DNA of 64,000 nt from Mycobacteriales bacterium (lineage in GTDB: Bacteria; Actinomycetota; Actinomycetes; DATLTS01): NCBI GenBank assembly GCA_035533475.1, contig DATLTS010000057.1:1-64000 (forward strand), in the 5' to 3' direction. Below are positions 24,875-35,566 of this stretch, one piece after another (positions within the stretch are counted from its first letter, which is position 1; every line of letters starts with the position of its first letter). The notes under the pieces are model-generated. The model saw nothing but the letters and a program-made list of their open reading frames with translations. It was not told the origin of the DNA and made no database searches. Made by a program: the position numbers and the translations under genes.

Positions 24875-25117
24875 TCAGAGCTCCTCCCGCCGCGCCGTGG
24901 CGCCGCCGGACCCTACCCGACCGAACCCGGCCGAACACGTTTATCCCGGTAGGGCGGATGGGAAGGCCTATCCCGGACCTAACAGAGATTGGACGGGACC
25001 GCTGCGATGGCGTCCATGCCGCCCTACCACGCTGGCCTCTGGCTCCCCGTGGCGTTGCCACCCCGTGACGTCGGAGGCTCAGCGTCGGGCTGACGCCCGT
25101 TAGCCGAGCAGCCGCGG

Positions 25118-25504
25118 ATGCCCGAACACGTTGAACTCGAAGTGCCCTCGCGGCCCATCCACGTGCGGGACGCGCGTCGGCAGGTTAGAGCTTATGCCTC
25201 GAGGTGGGAGCTACCCGATCAGGTGATCGAGGATCTGATGCTGGCCACCAGCGAGCTGGTCACCAATGCCATCGTGCACGCCGAATCCCTGGTCCGCCTT
25301 TCGATCACGCACTACACCGATCACGTCCGGCTCGAGGTCCAAGACGATCATCCACGGGTCCCGCTGGCCTCGGCTTCGGATGTAGAGGCGCCGAGCGGTC
25401 GCGGACTGGCCATTCTGCACACGATTTCGCGGTCCTGGGGAGTGGAGTCGATCCCGGGCGACGGCAAAAGGGTCTGGGCGGAGCTGGCGACAGCTGGGCA
25501 GTGA
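25118..25504 (+). CDS. Anti-sigma-like ATP-binding protein (HATPase_c)
   Basis: 128 residues. The N-box is LMLATSELVTNAIVHAE, the G1-like loop is VQDDHPRVP and the G2 loop is SGRGLAILH, all as in RsbW-type regulators of Streptomyces. There is no obvious transmembrane or sensor domain. These proteins bind sigma or anti-sigma-antagonist proteins; the partner cannot be read from its isolated position. Confidence 0.8.
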   Translation: MPEHVELEVPSRPIHVRDARRQVRAYASRWELPDQVIEDLMLATSELVTNAIVHAESLVRLSITHYTDHVRLEVQDDHPRVPLASASDVEAPSGRGLAILHTISRSWGVESIPGDGKRVWAELATAGQ

Positions 25505-25607
25505 GTCGTCAGTCCAGGGCCAGCTGCGCCGGTAATCGGTTCGCTGCGGAACGCCGTGAACGGACCCCGATTGGCGCCACCCGACACCGACAAGGCAAGA
25601 TTGCCCC

Positions 25608-26111
25608 ATGACCAACATGACTAGCACCAGTCCGAGTTCGGCAGAGTGGGTCGGAGTCAGCGACGCTGCGGAAGCGGCCGGGGTGGCAGCCCAGACGGTA
25701 CGCAACTGGATCGCCGCCGGCACGTTGAAGACCCGGACCGGGCAAGGACCACGTGGCGAACGTGCCGAGGTGAACCTCGCCGAGGTCCGTAAGCTCACCG
25801 CCGGCTCCTCCCGGACGAGCACGCGGCGGCCATCCCGGACCACGAAGGCCACGAAGCCGAAGGCCACCAGGGCGAAGAAGTCCGCCGGCAGGTCGACCGC
25901 ACCGCGACGCGCAGCCGCGCGCGCCACGGCCCCGACCACGGTGACCGCCAGCCAGCCGGCCGCGCCGACCCGATCCGCCGCCGTGGAGTCGTCCGCCAAC
26001 GAGTCGCGTGAGCAGCTGAACGCCCTCCAGCAGCGGGTCGAACAACTCGAAGTGGCGCTGCGCCAGTTGCGCCAGGAGCCGCCGCCCCGGCGCGGGTTCT
26101 TCCGCCACTAA
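25608..26111 (+). CDS. HTH protein with Lys/Arg/Ala-rich tail
   Basis: 167 residues. The first 65 form a MerR-like helix-turn-helix (WVGVSDAAEAAGVAAQTVRNWI, with a basic wing). Residues 70-130 are a low-complexity stretch rich in Lys, Arg, Ala, Thr and Ser (TTKATKPKATRAKKSA) like histone H1-type tails. The end is a coiled coil (LNALQQRVEQLEVALRQLRQE) finishing RRGFFRH. This design suggests a nucleoid-associated or DNA-bridging protein, which is my inference; no family name is recognised. Confidence 0.65.
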   Translation: MTNMTSTSPSSAEWVGVSDAAEAAGVAAQTVRNWIAAGTLKTRTGQGPRGERAEVNLAEVRKLTAGSSRTSTRRPSRTTKATKPKATRAKKSAGRSTAPRRAAARATAPTTVTASQPAAPTRSAAVESSANESREQLNALQQRVEQLEVALRQLRQEPPPRRGFFRH

Positions 26112-26244
26112 ACCGTCACCCCCGGCTCGACGCCGGGTTTCGAACGGTGCGCAACGGACGGTGACTCGCCGACCGTTGATGTTTGCATCCCCCCGGCTGG
26201 TCGTAGCGTCTCGCCCATGCATCGTCGGTGGGTCTCGGTCCCCG

Positions 26245-26763
26245 ATGTACGCCATGGCGGCAGTCTCGCTCGCGGCGCTGCGCAAGCGTGATCCGGACCG
26301 CCCACGCTCCTACCGGCTGCCTTACGCCGGTGTCCTATGTCCGATCGCCTTCATCTGCGCCAACTTCATCGTGTACTGGTCCGGCTGGAACACGGTGTTC
26401 TGGCTATACGTGCTAATCGCGCTCGGCTTCGTGCTCTTCGGGGTCTACCAGGCGATGATCCCGGCGGAGCGGCGCGCCATCCTGAACTGGCGATCCGGGT
26501 CATGGATCCTGCCGTGGCTGGTGGGGTTGGCGATCATCTCCTGGCAGGGCCAATACTCGAGCGCGAGTCCGGTCCTCGGGATCACGTTGAACGACACCAA
26601 CAACATCCCATTCTGGTGGGACCTCGTGGTAGTGGCGGTCTTCAGCCTGGTCATCTACTACTTCGCGGTCTCGCTGGCGCTGACGACCGAAGAGGTCGCC
26701 ACCGCCGTGAAGACTGTCGAGGAGGAGGCTCGCGCCGAGCAGTCGGCCCTGGCGATCGGCTAG
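26245..26763 (+). pseudogene. C-terminal remnant of an APC-type amino-acid permease
   Basis: About 172 codons correspond to the last four or so membrane helices of an APC permease: VSLAALRKRDPDRPRSYRLPYAG, FICANFIVYWSGWNTVFWLY and WWDLVVVAVFSLVIYYFAV, then an acidic tail EEVATAVKTVEEEARAEQ. The first eight helices are missing; upstream sequence is unrelated and the join is near 26235. A truncated membrane piece is unlikely to transport. Confidence 0.7.
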
Positions 26764-26784
26764 GCCTCCGCCGGGCTCGGCGGC

Positions 26785-26976
26785 TCAGGCAGCGTGCCGG
26801 CCAACCTCGCGCACGGCGGCGTCTTCGAGATCTGCGGCCTGCAGGATCAGATCAACGCCGCGGCTCCACTCGCCGCTAGACCAGGCGGCGCAGGCCTGCG
26901 CGGTCAGCTGGACCGAGCGACTCAGCAGACCCTGGTACTTCTCGGTCGCCATGACGCACTCCGAGGTCTGACTCAT
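26785..26976 (-). CDS. Small conserved-looking hypothetical protein
   Basis: 63 residues from the ATG at 26976 with a GGGAG site upstream. The sequence is helical: MSQTSECVMATEKYQGLL, then LTAQACAAWSSGEWSRGVDL, then DLEDAAVREVGRH. No family is recognised. Start and ribosome site are convincing. It lies downstream of the response regulator on the same strand, 150 bp away. Confidence 0.5.
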   Translation of the reverse strand: MSQTSECVMATEKYQGLLSRSVQLTAQACAAWSSGEWSRGVDLILQAADLEDAAVREVGRHAA

Positions 26977-27127
26977 GTCCAGCTCCCTGCCGATGTGTTC
27001 ACCTGCATTCTGCATCGGCAGGCACTGCGCCGAGCCCAACAGTTCACAACGGGTTGACAACACCGTCTTGAACAATCCCCGGGTCGATCTCGGATGAATG
27101 CGGACATGTCGGGCGGATACGAGGGGA

Positions 27128-27829
27128 TCAGCCGCGGTCAAGGTCGAGCAGACCCTCGCGGACCGCCGTCGCCAGGGCCTCGAGCTTGGAGTGCACACCG
27201 AGCTTGGCCAGCACGCTCTGAACGTGGTTGCGCACCGTGAAGACGCTGATGCCCAGACCGTCGGCGATCGCCGCGTTCGCCATTCCCTGGGCGAGCAGCC
27301 GGAGCACGTCGAGTTCGCGAGGGCTCAGGTCCGAACCGAGGCTTCGCTCACGGCGATGCAGCTTGGGCAGCAACCGGGCCAGCAACATCGGAGAGATGTT
27401 CACCTCGCCGGCCGCAGCGGTGCGCACCGTAGACACGAGTTCGTCGATGTTCGCCGTCTTGGTCACGAAACCGGAGCAGCCGGCCTCGATCGCCGCCACG
27501 AGCACCTGCTCGGACTCGGAGGCCGTGAGCATGACGATCCGGACCTCAGGGGCGATCTCCTTCAAAATGGTGGTGCCGGCCACCCCGTCGCCGTCCGGAA
27601 GCTTGTAGTCGAGGACGACCACGTCCGGGCGGGTAGCGGCCACCTGGGCTTGGGCCTGGGTCAGGTTCATGGCCCGGCCGACCACCTCCAGATCGGCGGT
27701 GCGTTCGAATGCCAGCTCGAGGCTGGATGCGAACAGCTCATGGTCGTCGACGATCAGGACACGCACGGTCGGCGAACCGCCAGCGGCCGCCAGGTCCGGG
27801 CTCTGCTCGGTCACGGCCATGATCGTCAT
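27128..27829 (-). CDS. NarL/FixJ-family response regulator
   Basis: 233 residues. The receiver domain starts TVRVLIVDDHELFASSLELAF with the phospho-acceptor Asp in VVVLDYKLPDGDG, Thr in IVMLTASES and Lys in GFVTKTANIDE. A LuxR-type DNA-binding domain follows (LSPRELDVLRLLAQGMANAAI, then ISVFTVRNHVQSVLAKLGVH). No histidine kinase is adjacent, so it is an orphan in this window. Confidence 0.9.
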   Translation of the reverse strand: MTIMAVTEQSPDLAAAGGSPTVRVLIVDDHELFASSLELAFERTADLEVVGRAMNLTQAQAQVAATRPDVVVLDYKLPDGDGVAGTTILKEIAPEVRIVMLTASESEQVLVAAIEAGCSGFVTKTANIDELVSTVRTAAAGEVNISPMLLARLLPKLHRRERSLGSDLSPRELDVLRLLAQGMANAAIADGLGISVFTVRNHVQSVLAKLGVHSKLEALATAVREGLLDLDRG

Positions 27830-27901
27830 CCCGTCTGAACATCCATGAGACTGGGGACGAATCGGTGCCGACCGGCTCGCCCCTCCCTAGGATCGCACCT
27901 C

Positions 27902-28591
27902 ATGACACTTATCGTGCCGAATGGTCGGATAGTCATCTACTCCGATATCGGCTGCCCCTGGGCCTCGCTCGCCGTCCACCGGTTGCGGGCCCGGCGGCGC
28001 GCCCTCGGCCTGGAGGGCGCTGTCCTACTGGATCACCGGGCGTGGCCGCTAGAGCTGGTCAACGGGCGCTGCACCCCCAAGCCGACCATCGACGCGGAGG
28101 TTGCGGTGATCGGATCGCATGAGCCGGCGCTCGGCTGGCGCCCGTGGCGCCGACCGACACACACCTACCCGGCCACCACCCTGCTTGCGCTCGAGGCGGT
28201 CCAGGCAGCCAAGATCGATGCCGTGGGCGGCCTGGCCGGCAGCGAGGATCTCGACGCCGCACTGCGCGACGCGTTCTACGTCGGCTCGGAGCCCATCAGC
28301 ATCTACCCGGCGGTGATCAACGTGGCACGGGGCTGCCCCTCCGTCGACGTAGCGGCGCTCGAGGATCGGCTGCAAGCCGGCGCCGGCCGGCCTGAGGTCT
28401 TCGAGCAGTGGGGCCGGGCGAGGGAGGACGGCGTCACAGGTTCGCCGCACCTATTCCTCCCCGGAGGCGAGGACGTCCAAAACCCCGGGATCAAGATCCA
28501 GTGGAGCCAGGAGACCGGTCAGGGGTTCCCGCGGATCATGGCCGACGACCCCTCGGCAATCGACACCATCCTGCGGCGGGCGGCCGCCTGA
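27902..28591 (+). CDS. DsbA-like thioredoxin-fold protein
   Basis: 229 residues from the ATG at 27902. The thioredoxin-like opening IVIYSDIGCPWASLAVHRL has a single Cys where DsbA has CxxC (here CPWA), as in 2-hydroxychromene-carboxylate isomerase and FrnE-like relatives. GVTGSPHLFLPGGED supplies the cis-Pro region. Without the second Cys it is unlikely to be a disulfide oxidase; a glutathione- or mycothiol-linked isomerase or transferase is possible, but this is inference. Confidence 0.75.
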   Translation: MTLIVPNGRIVIYSDIGCPWASLAVHRLRARRRALGLEGAVLLDHRAWPLELVNGRCTPKPTIDAEVAVIGSHEPALGWRPWRRPTHTYPATTLLALEAVQAAKIDAVGGLAGSEDLDAALRDAFYVGSEPISIYPAVINVARGCPSVDVAALEDRLQAGAGRPEVFEQWGRAREDGVTGSPHLFLPGGEDVQNPGIKIQWSQETGQGFPRIMADDPSAIDTILRRAAA

Positions 28592-28684
28592 CCGGAGCCA
28601 CCCGCGCGGGGCGCCGCGCCGAGCCAGGCCGCGTAGGCTGATCAGTTGTTTGGTACCGAGCCACACCTGAGAGGCGATCGCGCC

Positions 28685-31600
28685 GTGACCACGCAGTCCG
28701 ACGACCCACTGGCCGGTTTCGGTCCCAACGAGTGGCTCGTCTACGAGATGTACCAGCAGTACGTCAAGGATCCCGAATCTGTCGACCGGGCCTGGTGGGA
28801 CTTCTTCGCCGACTACCAACCGGGCGAGCTGCCCGCCTCCCGCGACAGTCGGGGGCCGGCGGTCCCCGCCGCAAACGGCCAGCCACCGGCAGCCCGTCCC
28901 CCAGCCCCGCCGGCGGCCAACCCGGCAGCCCCGCCGGCGGCCAACCCGGCACCCCCCGCCGCCGCCCCCCCCTTGGCCAGCCCGGCGCCCACCGCCGACC
29001 CGGCCGGGAACGCCGGTGGCCCCGAAGTCCGGCCGCTGCGCGGCGCTGCCGCCCGGGTCGTGACGAACATGGAGGCCAGCCTGACCGTCCCGACGGCGAC
29101 GAGCGTCCGGGCGATCCCGGCAAAGCTGCTCATCGACAACCGGGTTGTGATCAACAACCACCTCCGCCGCGGTCGCGGTGGCAAGGTGTCGTTCACCCAC
29201 ATGATCGGCTTCGCCCTGATCCGGGCGCTCGACGCAGTACCCGCCATGAACCGGGCGTTCACCGACGCCGACGGCAAGCCCGGGGTCGCCGTCCCGGAAC
29301 ACATCAATCTCGGGATCGCGATCGACCTCCAAAAGGACGACGGATCTCGCCAACTGCTGGTGCCCTGCGTGAAGAGCTGCGAGGCGCTGGACTTCGGCCA
29401 GTTCTGGACCGCGTACGAGGACGTCGTGCGCAAGGCACGAACCGGCAAGCTCAACGCCGACGACTTCGCCGGCACCACGATCAGCCTGACGAACCCGGGG
29501 ACTATCGGCACCGTGCATTCGGTACCCCGGCTGATGACCGGGCAGGGAGCGATCATCGGCGTCGGGGCGATGGAGTACCCGGCCGAGTACCAGGGGGCGA
29601 ACCCGGAAACGCTGGCCCGGCTGGCCGTCAGCAAGGTGCTCACCCTGACCAGCACCTACGACCACCGGGTCATCCAGGGCGCCGAGTCCGGGGACTTCCT
29701 ACGCCGCATGCACGACCTGCTGCTCGGCGACGGCGGCTTCTACGACGAGCTGTTTCGGAGCCTGCGGATCCCCTATGAGCCGGTCCGCTGGGTCACCGAC
29801 ATAGCCGCGAGCCACGACGACGAGGTGTCCCGGCCGGCCCGGGTCCTGGAACTGATCCATGCGTTCCGGGTCCGTGGCCACCTGATGGCGGACACGAACC
29901 CACTGGAATTCGAATTGCGCCGCCATCCCGATCTCGACGTCGTCAATCACGGGTTGTCGCTGTGGGATCTCGACCGCGGCTTTGCGACCGGAGGCTTCGG
30001 CGATCAGCCGGTGATGAAGCTTCGGGACGTCCTCGGTGTGCTCCGCGACTCGTACTGCCGCACGGTCGGCATCGAGTACATGCACATCCAGGATCCGGAA
30101 CAACGGCGTTGGATCCAGGACCGGGTCGAGCGGCCGCACGCAAAACCGGCTCGCGAGGAGCAGCTGCACATCCTCGGCAAGCTCAACCAGGCCGAGGCTT
30201 TCGAGACGTTCCTCCAGACCAAGTACGTAGGCCAGAAGCGCTTCTCGCTGGAAGGCGCGGAGACGACGATCGCCCTGCTCGACGCGTTGATCGATGCGGC
30301 CGCGCACGCCGACATGGACGAAGTTGCGATCGGAATGGCCCACCGTGGGCGGCTGAACGTGCTCGCCAACAATGTCGGCAAGAGCTACGGCGAGATCTTC
30401 CGCGAGTTCGAAGGGAACCTGGACCCGAAGAGCGCGCACGGCTCCGGCGACGTCAAATATCACCTGGGCGCCGAGGGTTCCTACCGGTCCGAGGACGGCC
30501 CCGGGGTGACGGTGACCCTGACCTCGAACCCGAGCCACCTCGAGGCGGTCGACCCGGTGCTCGAGGGGATCGCCCGGGCCAAGCAAGATCTGATCAACCG
30601 GGGCGAAGGTGGATTCACGGTCGTCCCGGTCCTCATCCACGGGGATGCCGCGTTCGCCGGCCAGGGGGTGGTCGCCGAGACGCTCAACCTGTCCCAACTC
30701 CGCGGATACCGAACGGGTGGCACGGTCCACGTCGTCGTCAACAACCAGGTCGGCTTCACCACCTCTCCGGCGGCCGGCCGGTCCAGCGTGTACGCAACCG
30801 ACGTCGCCCGGATGATCCAGGCACCGATCTTCCACGTGAACGGCGACGATCCGGAGGCGAGCGTCCGGGTCGCCCGACTGGCCTTCGACTTCCGCCAGGC
30901 GTTCAAAAAGGATGTCGTCATCGATCTCATCTGCTACCGCCGGCGGGGGCACAACGAGGCCGACGACCCGTCCCTCACCCAGCCGCTGATGTATGACCTG
31001 ATCGACGCCAAGCGGAGCGTCCGGAAGCTGTACACCGAGTCACTCATCGGCCGTGGCGACATCAGCGTGGAGGAGGCCGAGCGAGCGCTGAAGGACTATC
31101 AGGAGCAGCTCGAGAAGGTCTTCGCCGAGACCAGGGAGGCGGGACACGCTCCGGCCAGCCCCTGGGTCGAGCAGTCCTCGGAACCGACACCCGACGAAGA
31201 CGTCGAGACCGCGGTGAGCGATGAGGTGCTCAAGCGGATCTCCGACGGCCAGCTCACGGCCCCGGATGGCTTCACGGTGCACCCCCGGCTACTCACCCAG
31301 CTGCAGCGACGCAACCAGATGCTCGCCGAGAACGCGGTCGACTGGGCCACCGCCGAGACCTTCGCATTCGGCGCGATCTTGCTCGAGGGCCGCGTCGTGC
31401 GCTTGTCCGGCCAGGACACGCGTCGCGGCACCTTCGGACAGCGGCATGCGGTGATCGTCGACCGCAAGACGGGGGAGGAGTACACCCCGCTGGCCCACCT
31501 GGCGCCCGATCAGGGGGCCTTCTACCTCTACGACTCGCTGCTCTCGGAGTACGCGGCCATGGGGTTCGAGTACGGCTATTCGGTTGCCCGGCCGGAGGCT

Positions 31601-32380
31601 TTGGTCTGCTGGGAAGCTCAGTTCGGCGACTTCGCCGACGGCGCTCAGACTGTTATCGACGAGTTCATCGCGAGCGGCGAGGCCAAGTGGGGGCAGCGCT
31701 CGTCCCTCACCCTGCTGCTGCCGCACGGCTACGAGGGCCAGGGGCCGGACCACTCCTCGGCCCGGATCGAGCGTTTCCTCGCGATGTGCGCGCAGGACAA
31801 CCTGACGGTCGCCATGCCGAGCACACCGGCGAACTATTTCCACCTGCTCCGACGCCAGGCGCTGACCAGGCGGCGCCGGCCGCTCGTCGTCTTCACCCCG
31901 AAATCGCTGCTGCGGCTCAAAGCCGCGACCTCACCCGCAGCGGCCTTCACCGGGGGGCGGTGGGAGCGCGTTATCCCCGATCCGGAGGGCCCACCGGCAG
32001 ACCGGGTGCGGCGGATCCTCATGTGCACCGGCAAGGCCTATTACGAGCTTGCCCGGGCGAGGGACAAGGCCCCCGCCGACCTGGCCGCGGCCACCACCAT
32101 CGTCCGCATCGAGCAGCTCTACCCGCTTCCGGCGGCCGAGATCGAATCGGTGCTCGAGTCCTACCCGACCGACGCCGAGCTGGTCTGGGCACAAGAGGAA
32201 CCGGCGAACATGGGCGCGTGGCCGTTCATGGCGCTGAACCTGCCGCCGGTCCTCGGCGACCGCATGCTCTCCTCGGCCACCCGCCCGGCGAGCGCGTCAA
32301 CGGCCACCGGCTCGATGCTCGCGCACGAGGGGGAACAGCAGCGTCTGTTCGACCGCGCGTTCGGCGCACGGCCGCGCTGA
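28685..32380 (+). CDS. kgd: Multifunctional 2-oxoglutarate metabolism enzyme
   Basis: 1231 residues from GTG 28685 (GAGAGG upstream). The modules are: an N-terminal E1-type helix ([22 protein letters not shown]), a Pro/Ala linker at about 45-115, an E2-like acyltransferase domain with the [16 protein letters not shown] active site near 325, and a thiamine-diphosphate E1 domain ([14 protein letters not shown] near 550, [19 protein letters not shown] near 650, GHNEADDPS near 755, [13 protein letters not shown]). This fused architecture is the actinobacterial form that supplies the 2-oxoglutarate dehydrogenase/decarboxylase step of the TCA cycle. No frame problem is seen. Confidence 0.95.
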   Translation: MTTQSDDPLAGFGPNEWLVYEMYQQYVKDPESVDRAWWDFFADYQPGELPASRDSRGPAVPAANGQPPAARPPAPPAANPAAPPAANPAPPAAAPPLASPAPTADPAGNAGGPEVRPLRGAAARVVTNMEASLTVPTATSVRAIPAKLLIDNRVVINNHLRRGRGGKVSFTHMIGFALIRALDAVPAMNRAFTDADGKPGVAVPEHINLGIAIDLQKDDGSRQLLVPCVKSCEALDFGQFWTAYEDVVRKARTGKLNADDFAGTTISLTNPGTIGTVHSVPRLMTGQGAIIGVGAMEYPAEYQGANPETLARLAVSKVLTLTSTYDHRVIQGAESGDFLRRMHDLLLGDGGFYDELFRSLRIPYEPVRWVTDIAASHDDEVSRPARVLELIHAFRVRGHLMADTNPLEFELRRHPDLDVVNHGLSLWDLDRGFATGGFGDQPVMKLRDVLGVLRDSYCRTVGIEYMHIQDPEQRRWIQDRVERPHAKPAREEQLHILGKLNQAEAFETFLQTKYVGQKRFSLEGAETTIALLDALIDAAAHADMDEVAIGMAHRGRLNVLANNVGKSYGEIFREFEGNLDPKSAHGSGDVKYHLGAEGSYRSEDGPGVTVTLTSNPSHLEAVDPVLEGIARAKQDLINRGEGGFTVVPVLIHGDAAFAGQGVVAETLNLSQLRGYRTGGTVHVVVNNQVGFTTSPAAGRSSVYATDVARMIQAPIFHVNGDDPEASVRVARLAFDFRQAFKKDVVIDLICYRRRGHNEADDPSLTQPLMYDLIDAKRSVRKLYTESLIGRGDISVEEAERALKDYQEQLEKVFAETREAGHAPASPWVEQSSEPTPDEDVETAVSDEVLKRISDGQLTAPDGFTVHPRLLTQLQRRNQMLAENAVDWATAETFAFGAILLEGRVVRLSGQDTRRGTFGQRHAVIVDRKTGEEYTPLAHLAPDQGAFYLYDSLLSEYAAMGFEYGYSVARPEALVCWEAQFGDFADGAQTVIDEFIASGEAKWGQRSSLTLLLPHGYEGQGPDHSSARIERFLAMCAQDNLTVAMPSTPANYFHLLRRQALTRRRRPLVVFTPKSLLRLKAATSPAAAFTGGRWERVIPDPEGPPADRVRRILMCTGKAYYELARARDKAPADLAAATTIVRIEQLYPLPAAEIESVLESYPTDAELVWAQEEPANMGAWPFMALNLPPVLGDRMLSSATRPASASTATGSMLAHEGEQQRLFDRAFGARPR
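28901..28953 (+). repeat. 24-bp tandem repeat in the kgd linker
   Basis: Two near-identical 24-bp units encode PAPPAANPA-type Pro/Ala blocks of the interdomain linker. Linker length could vary by slippage without changing the frame, since the unit is a multiple of three. Confidence 0.6.
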
Positions 32381-32383
32381 GCC

Positions 32384-32554
32384 GTGTACGCGACCGACCG
32401 TGGCATCGAGGAGCTCTCCGGACGCCGCGGGGAGGAGGAGGTCAGCCTGGCGTGGCTGGCGGAACGGCTCCGTGACTTCGTCGACCTCCACCCCGAGCTC
32501 GACGCCCCCGTCGATCGGCTGGCCAGCTGGCTGGCCCGGCTCGACGAGGAGTAG
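32384..32554 (+). CDS. DUF6104-like small protein downstream of kgd
   Basis: 56 residues from GTG 32384, only 3 nt after the kgd stop: VYATDRGIEELSGRRGEEEVSLAWL, then LRDFVDLHPELDAPVDRLASWL. I recognise it as the small conserved actinobacterial protein found directly after kgd (DUF6104 from memory). Its acidic, helical composition and tight spacing suggest cotranslation with the enzyme. Function unknown. Confidence 0.75.
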   Translation: MYATDRGIEELSGRRGEEEVSLAWLAERLRDFVDLHPELDAPVDRLASWLARLDEE

Positions 32555-32569
32555 GCCGGCGGCCGCCAC

Positions 32570-33539
32570 TCAGACGGTCAGGACGATCTTGCCGAACACG
32601 TCCCCCGCCGCGAGCCGGGCAAAGCCGGCCGCCGCGTCCGCCAGCGCGAACACCCCGTCGATCGGCGGTCGCACGCCGGTGACCTCGCAGAATCGGAGCA
32701 GCGCCTCGAGCTCCTCCCTGGTCCCCATCGTCGACCCGACAACCGAGAGCTGGGTGAAGAACACCCGGCTCAGGTCCGCGGGGGGGGTTCGATCCAGAGG
32801 TGGCTCCGGACACGACGACGGTGCCTCCCGGGCGCAGACACCGCAGCGAATGCGCCCACGTCGCCTGGCCGACCGTCTCCATGACCGCGTCGACCCGCTC
32901 GGGCAACCGCGCGCCCGGCGGGAACACCGCGTCGGCACCTAGCTCGCCCACCCGCACGCGCTTCGCCTCGTCCCGGCTGGTCGCCCACATCCGGTACCCG
33001 GCGGCTCGCCCGAGCATGACGAGCGCGGTCGCCACCCCGCCGCCGGCGCCCTGGACCAGCACGGTGCCGCCGGGTGCGACCCCAGACTTGGTGAACAGCA
33101 TCCGGTACGCCGTGAGCCATGCCGTGGGCAGGCAGGCGGCCTCGAGGAAGCTCAGGCCGGCTGGTTTCGGCAGCAGGTTGCGGGTGGGCACCGCCACCCG
33201 CTCGGCCAGCGTCCCGTCGTAACGCTCGGAGAGAAGCGACCGGGACGGATCGTTCGTCTCGTCACCACCCCCGCGCCCGGGGTCGGCGATGACCGGGTAG
33301 ACGACGACCTCGCGGCCCGTGTCGTCGAGCCCGGCCGCGTCGCAACCCAGCACGATCGGCAGCTGGTCCTCGGTGATCCCGACCCCTCGCAGCGTCCAAA
33401 GGTCGTGGTGGTTGAGGGAGGCGGCCCGCACCTGCACCGTCGACCAGCCCGACGCGGCGGTGGGCTCGGGACGCTCGCACACCTCGAGACCAGCCAGTGG
33501 ATCGGCGAGGTCGATACGGGCGGCGACGGCTGCGAGCAC
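32570..33539 (-). pseudogene. Zinc-binding-type dehydrogenase (MDR, quinone oxidoreductase-like), frameshifted at a G8 run
   Basis: The N-terminal frame reads ASLNHHDLWTLRGVG, LFTKSGVAPGGTVLVQGAGGGVAT and PGGTVVVSGATSGSNPP, then shifts. The C-terminal third (ADLSRVFFTQLSVVGSTMGTREELEALL to GKIVLTV) lies in another frame. The break is at eight consecutive G bases (32780-32787); seven would restore one frame of about 322 residues. The rest of the gene is undamaged. It could be a sequencing error in a homopolymer, a recent mutation or slippage-dependent expression. Convergent with kgd. Confidence 0.85.
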
Positions 33540-33571
33540 CCAGCCAAACTACGGCAGGCGGCGAGGCGGTC

Positions 33572-34765
33572 TCAGCGACCGGCCACGCCCTCGCGCCGGG
33601 CGGCCGCGGCGACGGCCGCGGCGACCGCGGGCGCGACCTGCGGGTCGAACACACTGGGGATGACGTGGTCGGCGGCGAGCCGGTCGCCGACCACCCCGGC
33701 GATGGCGTCGGCGGCGGCCAGCTTCATCTGCTCGGTGATCGACCGCGCCCGCACGTCGAGCGCACCGCGGAAGATGCCCGGGAAGGCGAGCACGTTGTTG
33801 ATCTGGTTGGGGTAGTCGCTGCGTCCGGTTGCGACGACCCTGGCGTAGCGATGCGCCACCGCCGGCGAGATCTCCGGGTCGGGGTTCGCAAGGGCGAACA
33901 CGAAGCCGCCGGGCGCCATCCGGGCTACCGCCTCCTCCGGCACCTGTCCGGCGGAGACCCCGATGAAGACGTCGGCCCCGTCGAGTGCCTCGACCAGGGC
34001 TCCCGCGAGCCGGGCCCGGTTGGTCGCGGCGGCGAGTGCGGCCTTCACCGCGGTAAGCCCGCTCCGGTCGACATGCAGGATCCCTTGGCTGTCGGCGACC
34101 GCGATGTCGCCGATCCCGGCGTCGAGCAGGATCCGGGTGACGGCGACTCCGGCGGCCCCCGCCCCGGAGACCACCACCCGCAACGAGGCAAGCGTTCGGC
34201 CAGCCAGCCGGGCCGCGTTCTTCAGCGCGGCGAGCACCACGACCGCGGTGCCGTGCTGGTCATCGTGGAAGACCGGGATGTCCAGTTGCTCGCGCAACCT
34301 GCGCTCGATCTCGAAACAGCGCGGAGCACTGATGTCCTCGAGGTTGATTCCGCCGAACCCCGGGGCGAGCCGAACCACGGTGTCGACGACATCGTCGACT
34401 TCACGCGCGTCGAGGCAGATCGGGACGGCGTCGACATCGGCGAAGTGCTTGAACAGCAGTGCTTTCCCCTCCATCACCGGTAGCGCTGCCGCCGCACCGA
34501 TGTCGCCAAGTCCGAGCACCGCGCTGCCGTCGGTGACGACCGCGACGCACGAGCCCTTCCAGGTGTAGTCGTAGACGAGCGCCGGCTCCTCGGCGATCGC
34601 CGTGCACACCCGAGCGACCCCGGGGGTGTAGGCGAGGGAAAGGTCGTCGCGGTCACGCAGCGGAACCCGGGACCTGACCTCGATCTTCCCCCCTCGATGC
34701 AAGGCGAAGGCGGGATCCGCGTCGCGCGGATCGACAGCAGTCATCGGTAGTGGCTCCACGGCCAT
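33572..34765 (-). CDS. NAD(P)-dependent malic enzyme
   Basis: 397 residues; start ATG 34765 or 34744. It decarboxylates malate to pyruvate. Motifs include [61 protein letters not shown] (metal-binding Asp and His), the Rossmann loop [12 protein letters not shown], and [12 protein letters not shown]. The length fits the short bacterial form without a phosphotransacetylase domain. It lies opposite to kgd, so the two carbon-metabolism genes converge around the broken MDR gene. Confidence 0.93.
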   Translation of the reverse strand: MAVEPLPMTAVDPRDADPAFALHRGGKIEVRSRVPLRDRDDLSLAYTPGVARVCTAIAEEPALVYDYTWKGSCVAVVTDGSAVLGLGDIGAAAALPVMEGKALLFKHFADVDAVPICLDAREVDDVVDTVVRLAPGFGGINLEDISAPRCFEIERRLREQLDIPVFHDDQHGTAVVVLAALKNAARLAGRTLASLRVVVSGAGAAGVAVTRILLDAGIGDIAVADSQGILHVDRSGLTAVKAALAAATNRARLAGALVEALDGADVFIGVSAGQVPEEAVARMAPGGFVFALANPDPEISPAVAHRYARVVATGRSDYPNQINNVLAFPGIFRGALDVRARSITEQMKLAAADAIAGVVGDRLAADHVIPSVFDPQVAPAVAAAVAAAARREGVAGR

Positions 34766-34954
34766 GGCAGGATTCCTCGACGCCGCCGAGCGGCCGCCGA
34801 GCGGCCCCGAACAGCGGTCGAACAGCGGTCGAGCGGCGGGCGAACAGCGGGCGATTGAAGTGAGCCTCGGTCAGGCCTTTCGGACTCGGGGGTCACCCGC
34901 AGCTCGAATTGTCCCACACCGGCCGCGGTGGTCGGTCGGCTATGGTGCGCGATC

Positions 34955-35566
34955 GTGGAAGTGCACCAGCTCGCCGTGCCTGGTGCGTGGCTCTTCCGTC
35001 CGCAGCAGTTTCCGGACGAACGGGGACGGTTCCTCGAGTGGTTCAAATCCGACGTGTTCACGGCTGCGGTCGGACATCCGCTGACCGTCGCCCAGGCCAA
35101 CCACTCGGTTTCCGGGCGCGGCGTGCTGCGGGGGGTGCATTACGCCGACGTCCCGCCCGGCCAGGGCAAGTACGTCTACTGCACCCGCGGTGCGGTGCTC
35201 GACGTCGCGGTCGACCTCCGGGTCGGTTCGCCCACCTTCGGGGTCAGCGCGGCCGTCCGACTCGACGACGAGGATCGCTGCGGGCTTTACCTGGCCGAAG
35301 GGCTCGGGCACGCCTTCCTCGCCCTCGCTGACCAATCCAACGTCGCGTACCTGTGTTCGACCCCGTTCACCCCCGGTGCCGAGCACGGGATACATCCGAC
35401 CGACCCCGAGCTCGGTCTGCCCTGGCCGGCCGATGTCCCTCCCCGCCTCTCGGCGAAGGACGCGGCGGCACCGACCCTGGCCGAGGCCCAGCTCGCCGGC
35501 TCGCTCCCCCGCTACGAGGACTGCCTGGCCCGCTACGCCGAGCTGCGGTCGGGCGCTCGCCGATAG
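34955..35566 (+). CDS. rmlC: dTDP-4-dehydrorhamnose 3,5-epimerase
   Basis: 203 residues from GTG 34955. The RmlC cupin is clear: AWLFRPQQFPDERGRFLEWF, ANHSVSGRGVLRGVHYADVPPG (catalytic His), KYVYCTRGAVLDVAVDLR, and LYLAEGLGHAFLAL. It acts in dTDP-L-rhamnose synthesis for cell-surface polysaccharide. No rmlA, rmlB or rmlD lies beside it. Confidence 0.9.
   Translation: MEVHQLAVPGAWLFRPQQFPDERGRFLEWFKSDVFTAAVGHPLTVAQANHSVSGRGVLRGVHYADVPPGQGKYVYCTRGAVLDVAVDLRVGSPTFGVSAAVRLDDEDRCGLYLAEGLGHAFLALADQSNVAYLCSTPFTPGAEHGIHPTDPELGLPWPADVPPRLSAKDAAAPTLAEAQLAGSLPRYEDCLARYAELRSGARR

Noticed and set aside
26161-26244. N-terminal extension of the APC permease remnant
   Set aside because: These codons bear no resemblance to permease helices and lie upstream of the apparent deletion junction.
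28451-29665. 404-codon minus-strand frame opposite kgd
   Set aside because: It is repetitive Gly/Arg/Val sequence produced by the complementary strand of the kgd linker and E2 domain.
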